Of a stretch of 64,000 bases of DNA, positions 1-11,917 are shown piece by piece. Made by a program: the position numbers and the translations under genes. A model generated the notes under the pieces. The model made no database searches and was not told where the DNA came from. It saw only the letters and a list, made by a program, of their open reading frames with translations. Origin of the DNA: Costus lasius (taxonomy: Eukaryota; Streptophyta; Magnoliopsida; Zingiberales; Costaceae); NCBI GenBank assembly GCA_027563935.2, contig CM050446.2:126186499-126250498 (forward strand). The letters are read 5' to 3'. Position 1 is the stretch's first letter, and each line of letters begins with the position of its first letter.

Positions 1-142
1 TTAGTCATTTCCCATTTAATTATTAACCTAGCTATTGATTAACTAATTAGTTAGTACTTGACCCCTATTCCTCATGGGATCGATACTTTTTATTACGCGA
101 TAGACCGTGCACTTGCGGTAGCAGCCTATTTAGGCCATATCA
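1..142 (+). repeat. 3' end of the 5' LTR of Athila-like element 1
   Basis: The first 142 bases match 7096-7237 with about nine differences (roughly 6%), and both copies end in ATCA. The first copy is followed by a primer-binding site, so this is the tail of the 5' LTR; the rest of this LTR lies outside the window. The divergence implies an old insertion. Confidence 0.88.
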
Positions 143-148
143 AGTTTT

Positions 149-166
149 TGGCATCGTTGTCAGGGA
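149..166 (+). other. Primer-binding site of element 1
   Basis: The sequence TGGCATCGTTGTCAGGGA lies six bases after the LTR end. It resembles the TGGCGCCGTTGCCGGGGA site usual for Athila/Tat-type Ty3/gypsy elements, with three changes. It would prime minus-strand DNA synthesis and sets the + orientation of the element. Confidence 0.75.
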
Positions 167-458
167 CTAGGTTGCCAATATTAATACAATCAGAAGATTA
201 ATAAACTAGGTTTAGTTAGATTTTATTTACTTTTTATTCTGTTTGTTTACTATTTATTTGCTTTTTGTTTTTAGTTGTAGTTTTTATTTGGCGTGATGCT
301 ACTAATCTCTCTTGTCAAGGTACTTGTTTATGCCTAGGAATACTGTCAGAACAGGAGAACTTGTACCTGGAGATCCGAAGATAGAGCGTACCTTCCATCT
401 GGTCAGAAGAAATTTAAAAAGGTTGAAGCTTGAAGGATAATTTTCTAACAACCAAACA

Positions 459-2480
459 ATGGAAGCCAATGTGAATCGCTCTCTGGAGGACTTTGCAGCA
501 CCCACCATCTTCTGTTTGTTTATGACCAGCCATCGAAGTTAACAACTTCGAGATCAAACTGTCCCTTGTACAAATGGTGCAATATAATCAATTTAGTGGA
601 GCAGCCACTGATGATCCTAACCTTCACTTGATAATTTTTTTAGACTGCTACGACACTCTGAAAATTAATGGTGCTCACCCTGATGCTATTAAACTAAGGT
701 TTTTTCCTTTTTCTCTCAGGGACCGAGCCAGGGCATGGTTGCAATCTTTACCCCAGGGCTCTATCACAATGTGGGAACAATTATCTCAGGCTTTTCTATC
801 AAAGTATTTCCCACCGAGCAAAATAGCCCAGCTCAGAAATCAAATCACCAATTTCGCCCAACGAGAATGAGAGTCCCTTTATGAAGCATGGGACCGGTTC
901 AAAGAATTACTGAGGATGTGCCCGCACTATGGTCTACAGAAATGGGTAATCATTCATACCTTTTATAGTGGATTGTTATATCAGACCAGACTTTCTATAG
1001 ATGTTGCTGCTGGTGGGGCATTAATGAACAAAACTTATGATGATGCTGTGGAGTTGATTGAGGACATGACCCTCAACCATTATCAGTGGTCAGGAGAGAG
1101 GAGCCAACCAGTTCGAAGTTCAGGGAAGTTTGATATGAGCATGATTAATTCCCTAGTAGCAAAATTAGATTCAATTTCTTCTAAGCTTGATTCTATTAAT
1201 GTTTCTACTCCTAACTCTGTGACTTGTGATGTCTGTGGTGTGACAAGACATTCCTCTGATGACTGCCATATCTTGAGCGCCCCTCCAGAACAAGTCAACG
1301 CTATTGGGAACTTCAGGAATCAGAATGACCCCTACTCGAACACATATAATCTAGGATGGAGAAATAATCCAAATTTCTCCTACAGGTTGAACCAATGACA
1401 TATCCCTCCTGCAAATTTTTCTAATCCGAATTCTTCTTCTAATTTCAGGTCTCCTCCCGGAATACAACATCCATCTGTCATCCAAAGACAATCAGATCCT
1501 CCTCAAAAGTCTAGGTTAGAGTCGATGCTAGAGAATTTCATGGCAAGTCAAATGAAGCACAATGACTCTATGAGTGAGCAGATTCGCCAGCTAAACATGA
1601 TAGTGGACTCAGTATCCATACACGCAAAAATGATGGAGAACTGGATCACAGAACTGGACCAGCGAACCAGTTCACTCTCTAGAACCCCAGGAATACTTCC
1701 AGCTCAACCTGTAGCAAATCCGAGAGACCAATGCAACACCATCATGACATGCAGAGATGAGCAATTAAAGGACTCTAAAGTTGAAAATATGGAAGATGAA
1801 AAAGAAGAGTTCGGAAGCCAGGAAGAGGAGCCTCATCATGAGATTCTTGATACACCTAACGTTGAAAAGATGATGGTGGTTACTGAGGACTCTACAGATT
1901 GCATGAGTAAACAACCGCATCTCAAATTTGAAGACCCTAGTAGTTTTGATATACCATGCATGATTGGCAATATTTTATTAGATAGAGTACTCTTGGATCT
2001 AAGTTCTGGAGTCAGCATCATGTCATTCGTGACCTTCAAGAAGCTGGACTTTGGAAATCTCAAATCAACATCTCAAGTTCTCTAGTTTGCAAACAACTTT
2101 AAACTTCACCTGCTCGGGATCACCGAGAATGTGCCATTGCAGATTAAAGGATTCTCTGTCCCGGTAGACTTCATGATTCTAGATATGGCTGAGAATTCCA
2201 ATTTTCCTCTTATGTTAGGCAGGCCATTCCTCGTTGCGATCAGAGCCATAATTGATGTCCCACACAGGATAATGACTTTTTACATTAATGGGAATAATAT
2301 GTCATTTAATCTTCCTGCTAATAATAAAGAACTCTATTTTTCAGGTTCTAGGCAGAGTAGAGCTGTGGTGAAGGAAAGTATTGCACAGTCAAGAAGCAAG
2401 TTGGAACTCCTCCCAGAAACTTTTCCTAAATATCTTGAAGCCCAACGATTTGATTGGTCTAAGAGGAGACAAGAATGATA
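459..2480 (+). pseudogene. Broken gag-protease region of Athila-like element 1
   Basis: Capsid-like retrotransposon gag protein followed by an aspartic protease, in pieces. The gag core is read at 574-870 (LRFFPFSLRDRARAWL, FLSKYFPPSK) and resumes at 916-1398 after an in-frame TGA at 868-870. A CCHC zinc knuckle is present (CDVCGVTRHSSDDC). The protease part runs through 1525-2085 and 2131-2478. Its active-site region reads DLSSGVSIMS, degenerate against the DLGASVS form kept in the neighbouring element, and is followed by a TAG at 2083-2085. Downstream the MLGRPFL motif of the protease is still visible. No reverse transcriptase, RNase H or integrase follows. The coding region is dead, from both the stops and the changed active site. 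Confidence 0.85.
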
Positions 2481-2728
2481 CTATGATATTTCAAGTTGAA
2501 GATGCAATGGGAACCGATCTGAAGAAGAAGACATTGGGATTGTTTGGAGATGAAATTTTCATTGACCTCGCGAAATCCTATATGTTGTATAACTTTATTA
2601 TCCCACATTCTATCAAGACAGTTAGAGGTGAACTTGTATATCTTGTACTTATTTTAATAGGAACAATTCATGGACGACAACGAAAGCAGAGGCTCCATGC
2701 CACATACTTCTCCTCTGCCACACTAGAC

Positions 2729-2792
2729 CCACCATGAGCGTCACGCTGGTCAAGCTAGTGACCCTAAAGAAGCGCTTGTTGAGAGGCAACCC
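2729..2792 (+). other. Conserved Athila junction block after the missing pol
   Basis: This block (GGTCAAGCTAGTGACCC, then GCGCTTGTTGAGAGGCAACC) is a recurring junction in Athila-type elements before the extra 3' ORF. A diverged copy occurs in element 2, reverse strand, 7238-7300. Here it lies only about 250 bases after the protease, which shows that pol is absent. Confidence 0.6.
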
Positions 2793-2929
2793 AACTTCTT
2801 GTTTACTCTTGTTTACCCTCTTTCTTATTTATTTTTGTCACTTAATCTTTGTTGTTTTTCAGTTTTTCTTTCATAGTTATGCTCTCTAGGCTGTACCTGC
2901 AAATGATAATTTTTATGAATTTTTCAGGC

Positions 2930-3330
2930 ACTTGCGAGCCATTCACGGTCGCATCCGTGCATCCATGCACGACCGTGAATGCCTCACAGACTCTTCTGCA
3001 CTTAGCGCTGAAGTCTTCACGGGCAGGGGTGTGAAGGGACGCACGGCCGTGATGGAGGTTTGCAGCTATCACCGAGGCGTGCATGGGCGCACCCGTGCAT
3101 TCACGCACGGCTGTGACGCGTAAGCAACTTCCGCATCCATCCTTCGCCGAGCCGTGCATGGTCGCACCCGTGCATCGATGCACGGCCGTGCAACGTAAGT
3201 GAAGCCGGACTCTTTTTTTTTGCGCCGAAATGTTCACGGCCAGGGCGTGCATTCGTGAACGGCCGTGTGAAGCAATGTTATAAAGCACCGAGCCATGCAC
3301 ACCCGCGTACACACCCGTGTACGAAACCCT
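2930..3330 (+). repeat. Cluster of GC-rich inverted repeats inside element 1
   Basis: Several short palindromes occur in 400 bases, built on variants of CACGGCCGTG, GCACCCGTGC and TTCACGG...CCGTGAA. Examples start near 2940, 3040, 3080, 3160 and 3230. They can form hairpins in RNA. The same motif family recurs in the 3' LTR at 6050-6215. No function can be assigned. Confidence 0.7.
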
Positions 3331-3583
3331 AGCGCCGCCGCTGTCACTCCGATCCGCCACCTCCGGTACCCGATCGACAGCCGGCGACCCTTCACCGTCC
3401 TCTCCATCCTCCGGCGACAATTTCCCCCAAGTTTCCGCGACCGATTAGCGCCTCCCGTCGCCGTTCGCCATCACCCTAATTTCTGTAGCCGCCCGCTGTT
3501 CCGCCGCCGCCGACCATCCTTCTTCGCCTTTGACGCCTCCTCTACACCTGCTACTACCTTCCCGTGACCTTCCTACACCACCA

Positions 3584-4784
3584 GCATGTCTCGACGTAAG
3601 CAAGCCACCTCCAAGCACCGATCTTTGTCTTCCAGCACCACCGCCGCACAGTAGCCACCGCCTGCAGCGCCACCAACACCCTATGGGATTATTTGCTGAG
3701 ATCCTGAGCAGCTTGCCAAGCTCACCGCCCGGTGGTTACCACCAGGTTCTTGGATCATGCGACGCTGAATACCTTAGGTTTCCATGATGATGTGTAGTGG
3801 CTTTTCCAGCGTATAGGGTGGGAGCAATTCTTTACGATCTCCTACCCCACATATATCCCCATAGTGTTGGAATTTTTATCTTCAATAGAATTTTATGCAA
3901 ATATCCATACCGATGAAGATGACGGCAGTTTATCCTTCCGACTCAACAATACTGAGTTAGTTCTTACTTTGACAGAGCTGAACCAGATCTATGGTTTTCC
4001 TACTGATGGGACACGGCTGACACCCAACGCATTAAATACTAGCGCCTTCTGGGACCAACTCACCGGTCACCCACCTTTTGATACCAGAACTGCTATAGCC
4101 ACCTCTCTCGACAACCCTGTCTTGAAGTATGTGCACCATGTCATGGCACATACTATCTTTGGCCGAGGAGAGTCTGATGGTCTTGTTCAAGCATCTGAGC
4201 TCCTATTTCTTTGGGCTATGCTGCATGAGGTCTGACTCAACACCGCTTTGTATTTCGCCAAGCAACTCCAGAAAGTTTCAAGGGCGCCAAAGGGTGTCAT
4301 TGCTCTCGGGGGACTTCTTACCCCAATTGCTCTTGCCGACGGGATCCAGCCTTACCAGATGGAGCAAGCCCGAGGCAGCTTCCACCTTGACCTTGACGTC
4401 TGCATCTCTATGCGGATGATAGTCAAGGAGGGAGAATTCTACAGTCTGCTCTTCCCCGGGAGCGATGTCAAGCTTCCACTACCAAATCCCGCATGCACCA
4501 CAGTCCACGAGCAGCAAAACTAGAGAGTTGAGGTAGTTGAGGATCATGACGTGCCTCTTGCGACTGAGCCACCACCACCTTCTCAGCAGCGGCCCACTAC
4601 TCAGCTTGACCGCATGAAGACTATGATCAGATTTGTCCGAGACGCCCAACAAGAGACTCACCTCACCATTGATGAAGGACTAGATCGGATTCGCCATCTT
4701 GAGACAGAGGTAGATCGCCAAGGACGAGTACAATCCTCTATTTTACAGTCTGTCCACGACCTTCAGGCGAGACTCCGTCGGTGA
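3584..4784 (+). pseudogene. Broken extra 3' ORF of Athila type (ATHILA ORF-1 / plant transposon protein-like)
   Basis: A degenerate coding region downstream of the junction block. The best part is 3864-4235, with motifs LSFRLNNTELVLTLTEL and YGFPTDGTRLTPNAL that recall the ATHILA ORF-1 / 'putative plant transposon protein' domain. After a TGA at 4233-4235 it resumes at 4248-4523. The last part, 4551-4784, reads as a charged coiled-coil-like tail (HLETEVDRQGRVQ) ending in a TGA. A plausible start is the ATG at 3584, which is followed by stops and at least one frame change. The position matches the env-like ORF slot of Athila elements. The function of this family is not established, and there is no clear membrane segment to support an envelope role. 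Confidence 0.65.
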
Positions 4785-5235
4785 TAGGGATAAGCATCAT
4801 TGGTTTCACCCATCACTCAGTCAGCTTTCTGCTTTTCTAATAGTTTTCTTTAGTTATTAGTTGTTTGTTTACTTTTATTAGATTGTCATTTTCCTTTTTT
4901 GCATGTTTTCATTTTCTAGTGGTTTCAACATCTTAAGTGTTTTGCCCTCACCCCCTTCTTTATGCTATTTGCTTTGCCTTTGGCACTGACTTGTTCTATG
5001 AGTACCTGATTGATTGAAATGGGAATCTTATCTTTTACTTGTCAATGGTCTATAATGGTTTATATATTTTGTTCTTTGGTTTAATGTAGTTGAATGATGT
5101 AATTAACTCAATTCATTATTTGTATGATCTTGAAGAGTGTGCTTCTTACTTTACCTTACCCTTGCTATGCATCTCATGTGTAGTGATTGATTGCATCTTG
5201 CTTCATAACTCTCCTTTATTTGTACACTTTGTCAT

Positions 5236-5440
5236 AGGAATCAGAAATAATAATAGTGGTACCGAAGTATTCTTGTATATTGCACATAGTACTTCCACTT
5301 GGCACTATTCACAGCATCTTAATAACAAAAAGGATAGTGGTACCTAAGTTCATTGTTTATCACACTTGGCACTAACCCCATGGATCAAAATAATAACAGT
5401 GGTACCGAAGCCAAGATGTGCCCACTTCTATGGTTTGGCA
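5236..5440 (+). repeat. Degenerate tandem repeats in element 1
   Basis: Three copies of a unit containing AGTGGTACC(G/T)AAG, near 5255, 5335 and 5398, each followed some 30-50 bases later by TTGGCACT. The period is roughly 65-80 bases and the copies are imperfect. It is non-coding and lies between the extra ORF and the 3' LTR. Confidence 0.5.
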
Positions 5441-5799
5441 CTGTTCCAAAAAAAAAAAAACCGCACCACATAGGGACTATGTGGTACAGATGCTATTTTC
5501 TCATGACTTGGTATACAATTATTTGCTTTGTGAATGCTTGATCAATTATGTCATTTATGTGAGATGTATTGTAAAGGCTTTTGATACTGTGAATTTCGCA
5601 TGCTCTAATAGATTGTACTAGTAATATTTGGTTTAATTTGTTTTCGATACTGCAATATAACTTGAGACTTGTTGGGATTAACCTGCAACCTTACCAGACC
5701 TACTTAAGTTATTTGAGATTCCCCATTTCATTTCATCACCGTGTTCTAGACAATTCAATTGCTTGAGGACAAGCAAAATTTTAAGTTCGATGTATTTTG

Positions 5800-7237
5800 A
5801 TGACATGCAAATATATGATATATCGTGATTTATTTCTGCTATTATTTTGGAGTAAATTGCATGTTTTGTCTCATTTATCTACTTAATTGCTTCATATTCT
5901 TTAGAGTCTTCACTTTTCCCTTGTTTTATTGAAATGTATGGATTTCTCTCTAAAATCAATGGAATTTGGAAGATATGAGGATATGGGATGAATCCTCATG
6001 ATGAGACGAAGCTATACGTCAAATTTCAGCGTAAACGGAGTTCTCTGTGCTCTTCACGGGCATGGCCGTGTATGAACTTGCACTTTCAGATCTTTTGATG
6101 AAACGTTCACGGGCACACCCGTGAACCCTTACACGGCCGTGAAGAGTAATTTTTCCAGAAAAATAAAGTCGCCGAGCCATACACGGGCATGGCCGTGCAT
6201 CGTCCCGCCCAGTTCGACAGGCGTCCGGTTTTTCATCCATAACTTACTATTTTGGAAGCGAAATTTGCTAAAATTTTGTGGAGACCTTCCTAACTGGGAA
6301 ACACACGTTTTGGGACTAGAATCATCGGATTTGATCAAGTGGTTGAGAAGAACGAGAGAAAGGGGCGACAACTTAGGGTTTGAGGTGATTTCTTGGCGAA
6401 AACACTGTTCCGACGCGATTTCTTCTCCGTTCTGACGAGGATCATCATGCTGGACTTTCTCCCATCAAGGATCTACCTCTCCCTCTGGTTTGAATCAATT
6501 TGTATGAGAGATTTGATGTATTTCGTGATGAATCTTGTAGCGTAAACTCTCTTTTCGGGGTTTGGGCGTAGCCCACTGTAAGAATGTTGATCTTTAATGT
6601 TTGATTAATATATTTCTCTTATTTATCTCTATTCTTATTCATGTCTAGGAAGTTTTCATTCATGGTTATGTACTGGTCATGCATGTTCATGCTTTAGATA
6701 TTGTGAGAAGGACTGATAGGTGAACCACAATCATCGGAACCCCTTGGACTAGACTGGTGATTTCGGCAACGAGAGTTGTCGAAATAACCCGAGGAACCCT
6801 AATTCTTCACATAACCCATTGGCTTTGCTTAACCCGGTAAGCCACGAGAGTAGGATACTTGGGTTAAGTTAGACACCGGACCGTGTCCTGAGAGGGAGCG
6901 CGTTTGTACCTTAGGAGGGATTACCTTGAGAGCATAGGTGAAACTTAATCAAAATATCAAATAATAAGTTTCTTCATGCTTCAGTGCGGTGAAACCCAAT
7001 ACCCCGATTTCTCTAATAGACTTCAAACCCCGGTTTCCTATTTTCTGCTCTGCTTGTTTTTAATTTGCTTCAGTTTAATTACTTGCATTAGGACATTAGT
7101 CATTTCTCATTTAATCGTTAACCTAGCTATTGATTAACTGATTAGTTAGTACTTGACCCCTAGTCCTCATGGGATCGATACTTTTTATTACGCGATAGAC
7201 TATGCACTTGCGGTAGCAGCCTGTTTAGGCCCTATCA
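5800..7237 (+). repeat. 3' LTR of Athila-like element 1
   Basis: The right end is fixed by identity with the 5' LTR tail (TTTAGGCCCTATCA, end 7237). The left end is placed at TGATGACATG after the motif GAGGACAAGCAA (5764-5775), which often precedes the 3' LTR of this group, followed by a degraded purine tract. Ends TGAT/ATCA form the expected short inverted repeat. Length is about 1.44 kb; the left end is uncertain by about 10 bases. It contains palindromes at 6050-6215. Confidence 0.7.
6048..6215 (+). repeat. Palindrome cluster within the 3' LTR of element 1
   Basis: Motifs CACGGGCATGGCCGTG, TTCACGGGCACACCCGTGAA and CACGGCCGTGAA occur within 170 bases. This is the same motif family as the internal cluster at 2930-3330. 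Each can fold on itself. Confidence 0.7.
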
Positions 7238-7319
7238 CCTCCCAATAAGTGCTAGTTTAAGGGTCATTAGCTTGACCGTTCTGCACTCGGATTTGATCGT
7301 GAATTCTTCAATTGCCACT

Positions 7320-9725
7320 CTAATTTTGTGCACCACTTCTGATTACATAAGGCTCGTTCATGAAATAGTGTCCAATTTTACTTAAGAACCTTTTTCCTTT
7401 TTCAACCAACTTTGATCTTCCTTTTCTCCTTCTTCTCTTCTTCTTCTTTGCTGCTTTCTCCTGAAGCTCTTCATTCACATACTCAGATGATATGTCAGTT
7501 TCAAAATCAGAAGGATCATCAAATAAATTATGCACATCACTAACAAAATCATCAATTATATCAATACTACAATATGATCCTGAGTGTGATGTTTTTTTTC
7601 AATGAATCAGTTAAATCAAACTCAATTGTATTATCACAAATGTCAAAAGTGAGTTTTCCTTTTCTAACATCAATATGTGCGCATGCTGTAGCCAAGAACG
7701 GTTTACCAGGAATAATAGGAATTTTCGCATCTTATTCCATCTCAAGAACCATAAAATCAGTAGGCACAAAATACTTACCAACTTGGATAGGAACATCCTC
7801 AAGAATACCTACAGGATACTTCACTGAGCGATCGGCGAGCTGCAAAGATATTAAAGTCGGCTTAGGAGCTCCCATATCCAGTTTCCTGCACACAGATAAA
7901 GGCATTAGACTCACACTGGCTCCCAAATCACATAAGGCTCGATCGAAAGCAACACTCCCAATTAAACAAGGGATAGAGAAACTACCTGGATCCTTTAATT
8001 TCGGTGGCAACTTGTTTTGAATAAGAGCACTGCATTCCTCAGTTAGTGCCACAGTACCATAGTCTTCTATTTTTCTTTTGTCAGATAAAATTTCTTTTAA
8101 AAATTTTGCATATAATGACATTTGAGATAAGGCATCAGTAAATAGAATATTAATATATAACTTTTTCAACACTTCCAAAAATTTCCCAAACTGCCTATCC
8201 AACTTAGCTTGCACAATCCTCTGGGGAAAAGGTATAAGTGGTCCATATGGTGGTGGTGAACTGGGTCTAGGAATATCAACCCCACAAGGCAAATCACCAT
8301 TCTGTGAAGGCTCATCCTCTTTAAAGGTAGTGAGCTAGGATGGGACTGCACATGTGTAGGTTGTGATTCCAAAACGGGTTCACTGCTAGGTCTAACATCA
8401 GGCTCTTCCTCATCATCAGCTAGTGATCCCCTAGGGTCCTCAAACTATTTTCCACTCCTAGTTATGATGGCATTACAATGTTCCCTAGGGTTAGGATCAG
8501 GTTTGGCAGGTAATTTCCTTAGGGGTCTATAAGAAGTGCTTGCTTGTTGTGCTATCTGTGTCTCTAAAATCTTATTGTGAGCAACAACACCATCTAACAT
8601 ATAATTAATTTCCTTAAGACTCTCTTTGAACTCTTCATTTTGTTTCATCTGAGCACCCATGAATTTTTCAAACATGTCCTCTAAACTAGATTTTTGGGGT
8701 TGACTCTGATTTTGTTGATTATGTTGATACCCTCTATTTTCATTCTATCCACTAGCATGATTGTTACTTCTCCAGGACAAGTTAGGGTGGTTTCTCCAAC
8801 CAGGGTTGTAGGTATTAGAGTAAGGGTCATTATTTCTAACTTGATTATACCCCCCCCCCCCTACTGCATTGACTTGCTCACTACCCTGATCAACAATAAC
8901 CTTACACTCTTCAGTATAGTGCCCATGATTTGCACATACATCACAAGTAACAGAAGAAACAGCAGCAATTTGCATCTGAAAAGAATCAAAACGATTACAC
9001 AAAGAATCTACCTTTTCTACTAGAGAGCGCCAACCATTACCATCATTCTTACCATGAGGAGGATGATATTGCACTCCTCTCTCTGTAGTCCACTGATTGT
9101 GGTTTAGTGTCATCTCTTCAATCAACGCGTAGGCATCTTCAACGATCTTCTTCATCAGTGCTCCTCCTGCAGCAGCATCAACAGTTAAGCGAGTGTTGTA
9201 AAGCAAACCATTATAGAAAGTCTGAATTAAAACTCAATCTTCTAATCCATGATGAGGGCACTTCCGTTGTAACTCATTAAAGCGCTCCCACGCTTCACTA
9301 AGTGATTCGCCATCTCTTTGTGCAAAGCTTGTGATTTGATTCCTCAACTGGATCATCTTACTGGGTGGAAAGTATTTCAGTAAGAAAACCATTGACAATT
9401 GCTCCCAAGTAGTAAATGTTCCAGTCGGATGAGAATGTAGCCAGGCTTTTGCTCGGTTCCTAAGGGAAAAAGGAAACAATCTTAGTCTAAGGGCATCATC
9501 AGATACGCTATTAATTTTCATGGTATCACAAAATTCAAGGAAAAGAGATAAGTGTTGATTTGGATCTTCCAGAGGAGATCCTCCAAATTGGTTCTCTTGG
9601 ATCATTGATAGGAACATTGGTTTAATCTCAAAGTTGTTTGCATCAATTGCAGGCCTAGTAATGCTGGAACGAATTCCTTGTGTATTCGGGGCTGCATAAT
9701 CTCTAAGTGTCCTTCTTTCAGCCAT
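7320..9725 (-). pseudogene. Broken gag-protease region of Athila-like element 2
   Basis: Read on the - strand from the ATG at 9725. Gag core at about 9725-9234 (LRLFPFSLRNRAKAWL, FLLKYFPPSK), then an in-frame TGA ends this piece at 9234. Gag continues at 9206-8745 with a CCHC knuckle (CDVCANHGHYTEEC). A linker follows at 8675-8445. The protease at 8292-7732 keeps the motif CDLGASVSLMP, better preserved than in element 1. The last open piece, 7535-7320, is very basic (a run of K and R around residues 30-45) and may be a nuclear-targeting or RNA-binding tail. Several stops and frame changes make it non-functional. Reverse transcriptase and integrase are absent. Confidence 0.82.
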
Positions 9726-9978
9726 GATGGACTCTTCTTCTCTCTCTTCAGCAAACCTCAATTTCCTGCGCATTCTAAGAGTTTTGTTAATTTCAGGATC
9801 AAAAGGAACTAATGGTCATGACCTAAGATTCCTGCGCATACAAAGTAGAGAGTCAGAAAAGTTCAGATTTTTTTTAAAAATAAAAGAAAACTAGAATCTA
9901 TCACAGAAAATACTAAAAACAAAAAAAAGGCTTAGTCTAACAATACTATCAATTATATCAATATTAACAAAACCAAGT

Positions 9979-9996
9979 ACCGCGGCAACGACACCA
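9979..9996 (-). other. Primer-binding site of element 2
   Basis: On the - strand this reads TGGTGTCGTTGCCGCGGT, six bases after the LTR end (ACAACA, then AGTTTT). It is the same Athila/Tat-type site and the same spacing as in element 1. Confidence 0.75.
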
Positions 9997-10002
9997 AAAA
10001 CT

Positions 10003-11912
10003 TGTTGTAGTCCGCAAGTGCACGGATGGTCGAAGTAATAAAAAATATATCAAACCACAGAGACCTTGTTGTTAAGTACCGACGAATTGAGTTTTCACTA
10101 GCTAAACAAATCGAATAATGATTCAGACGATCGAAAAGTGCATGAAAAAATATCAGAGAAGAAAACTGGGACTAAGGGTTTATCCACCTTAACTTTAATG
10201 ACTAGAAAGAAATAAAGTATTGTCAATCTAATTTCATTATGATAAAGATGTAATTTACTTTATAAAGGAATTATCTCGCTCTCGCACAGATAGTTATACA
10301 AAGAACCAATCCTCATTCTCGTGCAGGATCTATTCAATGCTGAAGATAAATAAATTGCTGACAAAGAACTCAAGGATCACTCTCGTGCATCCGAATTCTA
10401 AGTCAAATATCTCAAGATAAATTATGTATTCTCATATCATAATTTCTCAGGTTTTACTTAAGGTTCTCCGACGATCAGATATTTAATCTCTTACAATATC
10501 AAATCAAGTCTAACACAATAACTCAACCCAAAGATCAGAAAATCAACATGACAATAAAACTACTAAAAATCAGAATTAAGAACAATACTTAATCTCTTAC
10601 GATAAGTTCTAAACTCAATGATTCTAGGATTCCAAATTTTGCAATCAACTTCTCAGTCTATTTCACAAAATTCTAAAACATGCTGAAAATATGAGACTAA
10701 GGAGAATTATAAGCAATCATCACATAAGTAGAATTATCATAACAAAATCATCCTGACGAAATTAATAATGTCTAGTCATTAAGAAGTTAAGGGGATAACA
10801 CCCCCATGTCCCATATGAAGGTTAAGCTAGCATAATGGAAGAATTACAGCAAAACATGGTTTTAGAATGATTAGAAATCGAAAGAGAGGGGTAAAAGTTA
10901 CAAAATAGGGTTGTAATCAAAATTACAGCCCGTAATTTGCTTGGAGTCGCGGTGAACAGTGGCGGCGTCCACGTTTTTGTTGATTTCACCTTCAATAGAT
11001 CTCCTTTCACTCTGAAACTTCTATGGCGTGTTCTCCTTCCTCAGGTGAAACTTCCTTGTAAATTTCGTGGCCGGAGATGGTTTGTACGATGAACGGCGAT
11101 GAACTCTAGCGCAGCGGCAATTCTCTGAAATTCTTTGTGAATACTCAATCAAAATTGTTCTTTTTTTCTTCGAAAATCCTCTCATCCTAATGCTGAGTCT
11201 TCCCCTTTTTACGTATCTTCAATTGGTGCCCTAAATATCGAGAAATCATCTTTTTAATCTTTCAGCGGGAAAATCGGGAATCTGGGTGCAGAATTACGAT
11301 ACCGTGAAATTAATTACGGTACTGTCGTGATTGCTTCTGAATGTTCTGTAAGGAATTGGCTCGAAATTATGGCACCGTAAAAGTTTAGCCCAAAATTACG
11401 GTAGTGTCATATTCCTCTCGGTTATCTCTGAAAGTTTCTATATGAAATTTGTCCGGAATTACAGCACCGTGAAAACTATTACGGCAGCGCCGTAATTCGT
11501 CCGAAGTCTCTGGTTGAATTTGAACTGAATTACGGTACCATAAATTTCTATCCCAAAATTACGGTGGTGCCGTATTTTCCCAAGAAATATGCTGCGAGTT
11601 GCTGTAGTAAAATTCATTACGGTAGTGTCATAATTCTATATTATAGCACTGCTGTAATTTCTCTAGGAAGCTTGGTTTGACTTGAAATTTGATGTGTAGA
11701 CTCCTCTTGATGTCGCCTATGCATCGAAATTGCTTGAAAACACGTGATGATGATGTCTTTTTACCTGAAATTGATCAAAAACCAAAGAAGGTGTAGATTT
11801 CAAAGTATTTTGCAAATAAGGCATAAAAATAAAGCAAAAGAGCAAAATTATGACTCAAAAGGTTAGTTAATCAGTATGAAAATCACTATGAAATTTAGAG
11901 TCATCACTAACA
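10003..11912 (-). repeat. 5' LTR of Athila-like element 2
   Basis: About 1.9 kb. On the + strand it begins TGTTGTAG next to the primer site and ends CTAACA near 11912, giving a short inverted repeat TGTT...AACA. The outer end is uncertain by about 5 bases because the partner LTR is outside the window. AT-rich and non-coding; contains the palindrome cluster at 11280-11660. Confidence 0.68.
11280..11660 (-). repeat. Cluster of AATTACGG-type inverted repeats in the LTR of element 2
   Basis: At least ten diverged copies of ATTACGG(T/C)A(C/G)CGTAATT-like palindromes and half-sites (for example near 11297, 11318, 11371, 11397, 11458, 11487, 11524, 11557, 11617). Spacing is about 20-50 bases. The sequence differs from the GC-rich palindromes of element 1, but the arrangement is similar. 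Confidence 0.7.
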
Positions 11913-11917
11913 CATCA

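Larger units (their letters stand above)
7238..11912 (-). mobile_element. Athila-like element 2, interrupted by element 1
   Basis: A second Ty3/gypsy element read on the - strand: LTR at 10003-11912, primer site at 9979-9996, then gag, zinc knuckle and protease down to the junction block at 7238-7300. The block stops abruptly at 7238, exactly where the LTR of element 1 ends. Element 1 has therefore inserted into element 2, whose other half should lie to the left of this window. As in element 1, no pol domain lies between the protease and the junction block. Confidence 0.75.

Noticed and set aside
2842..3420. 192-codon open frame on the - strand
   Set aside because: It spans the palindrome cluster, so its repeated histidine/cysteine-rich peptide comes from inverted repeats rather than coding selection.
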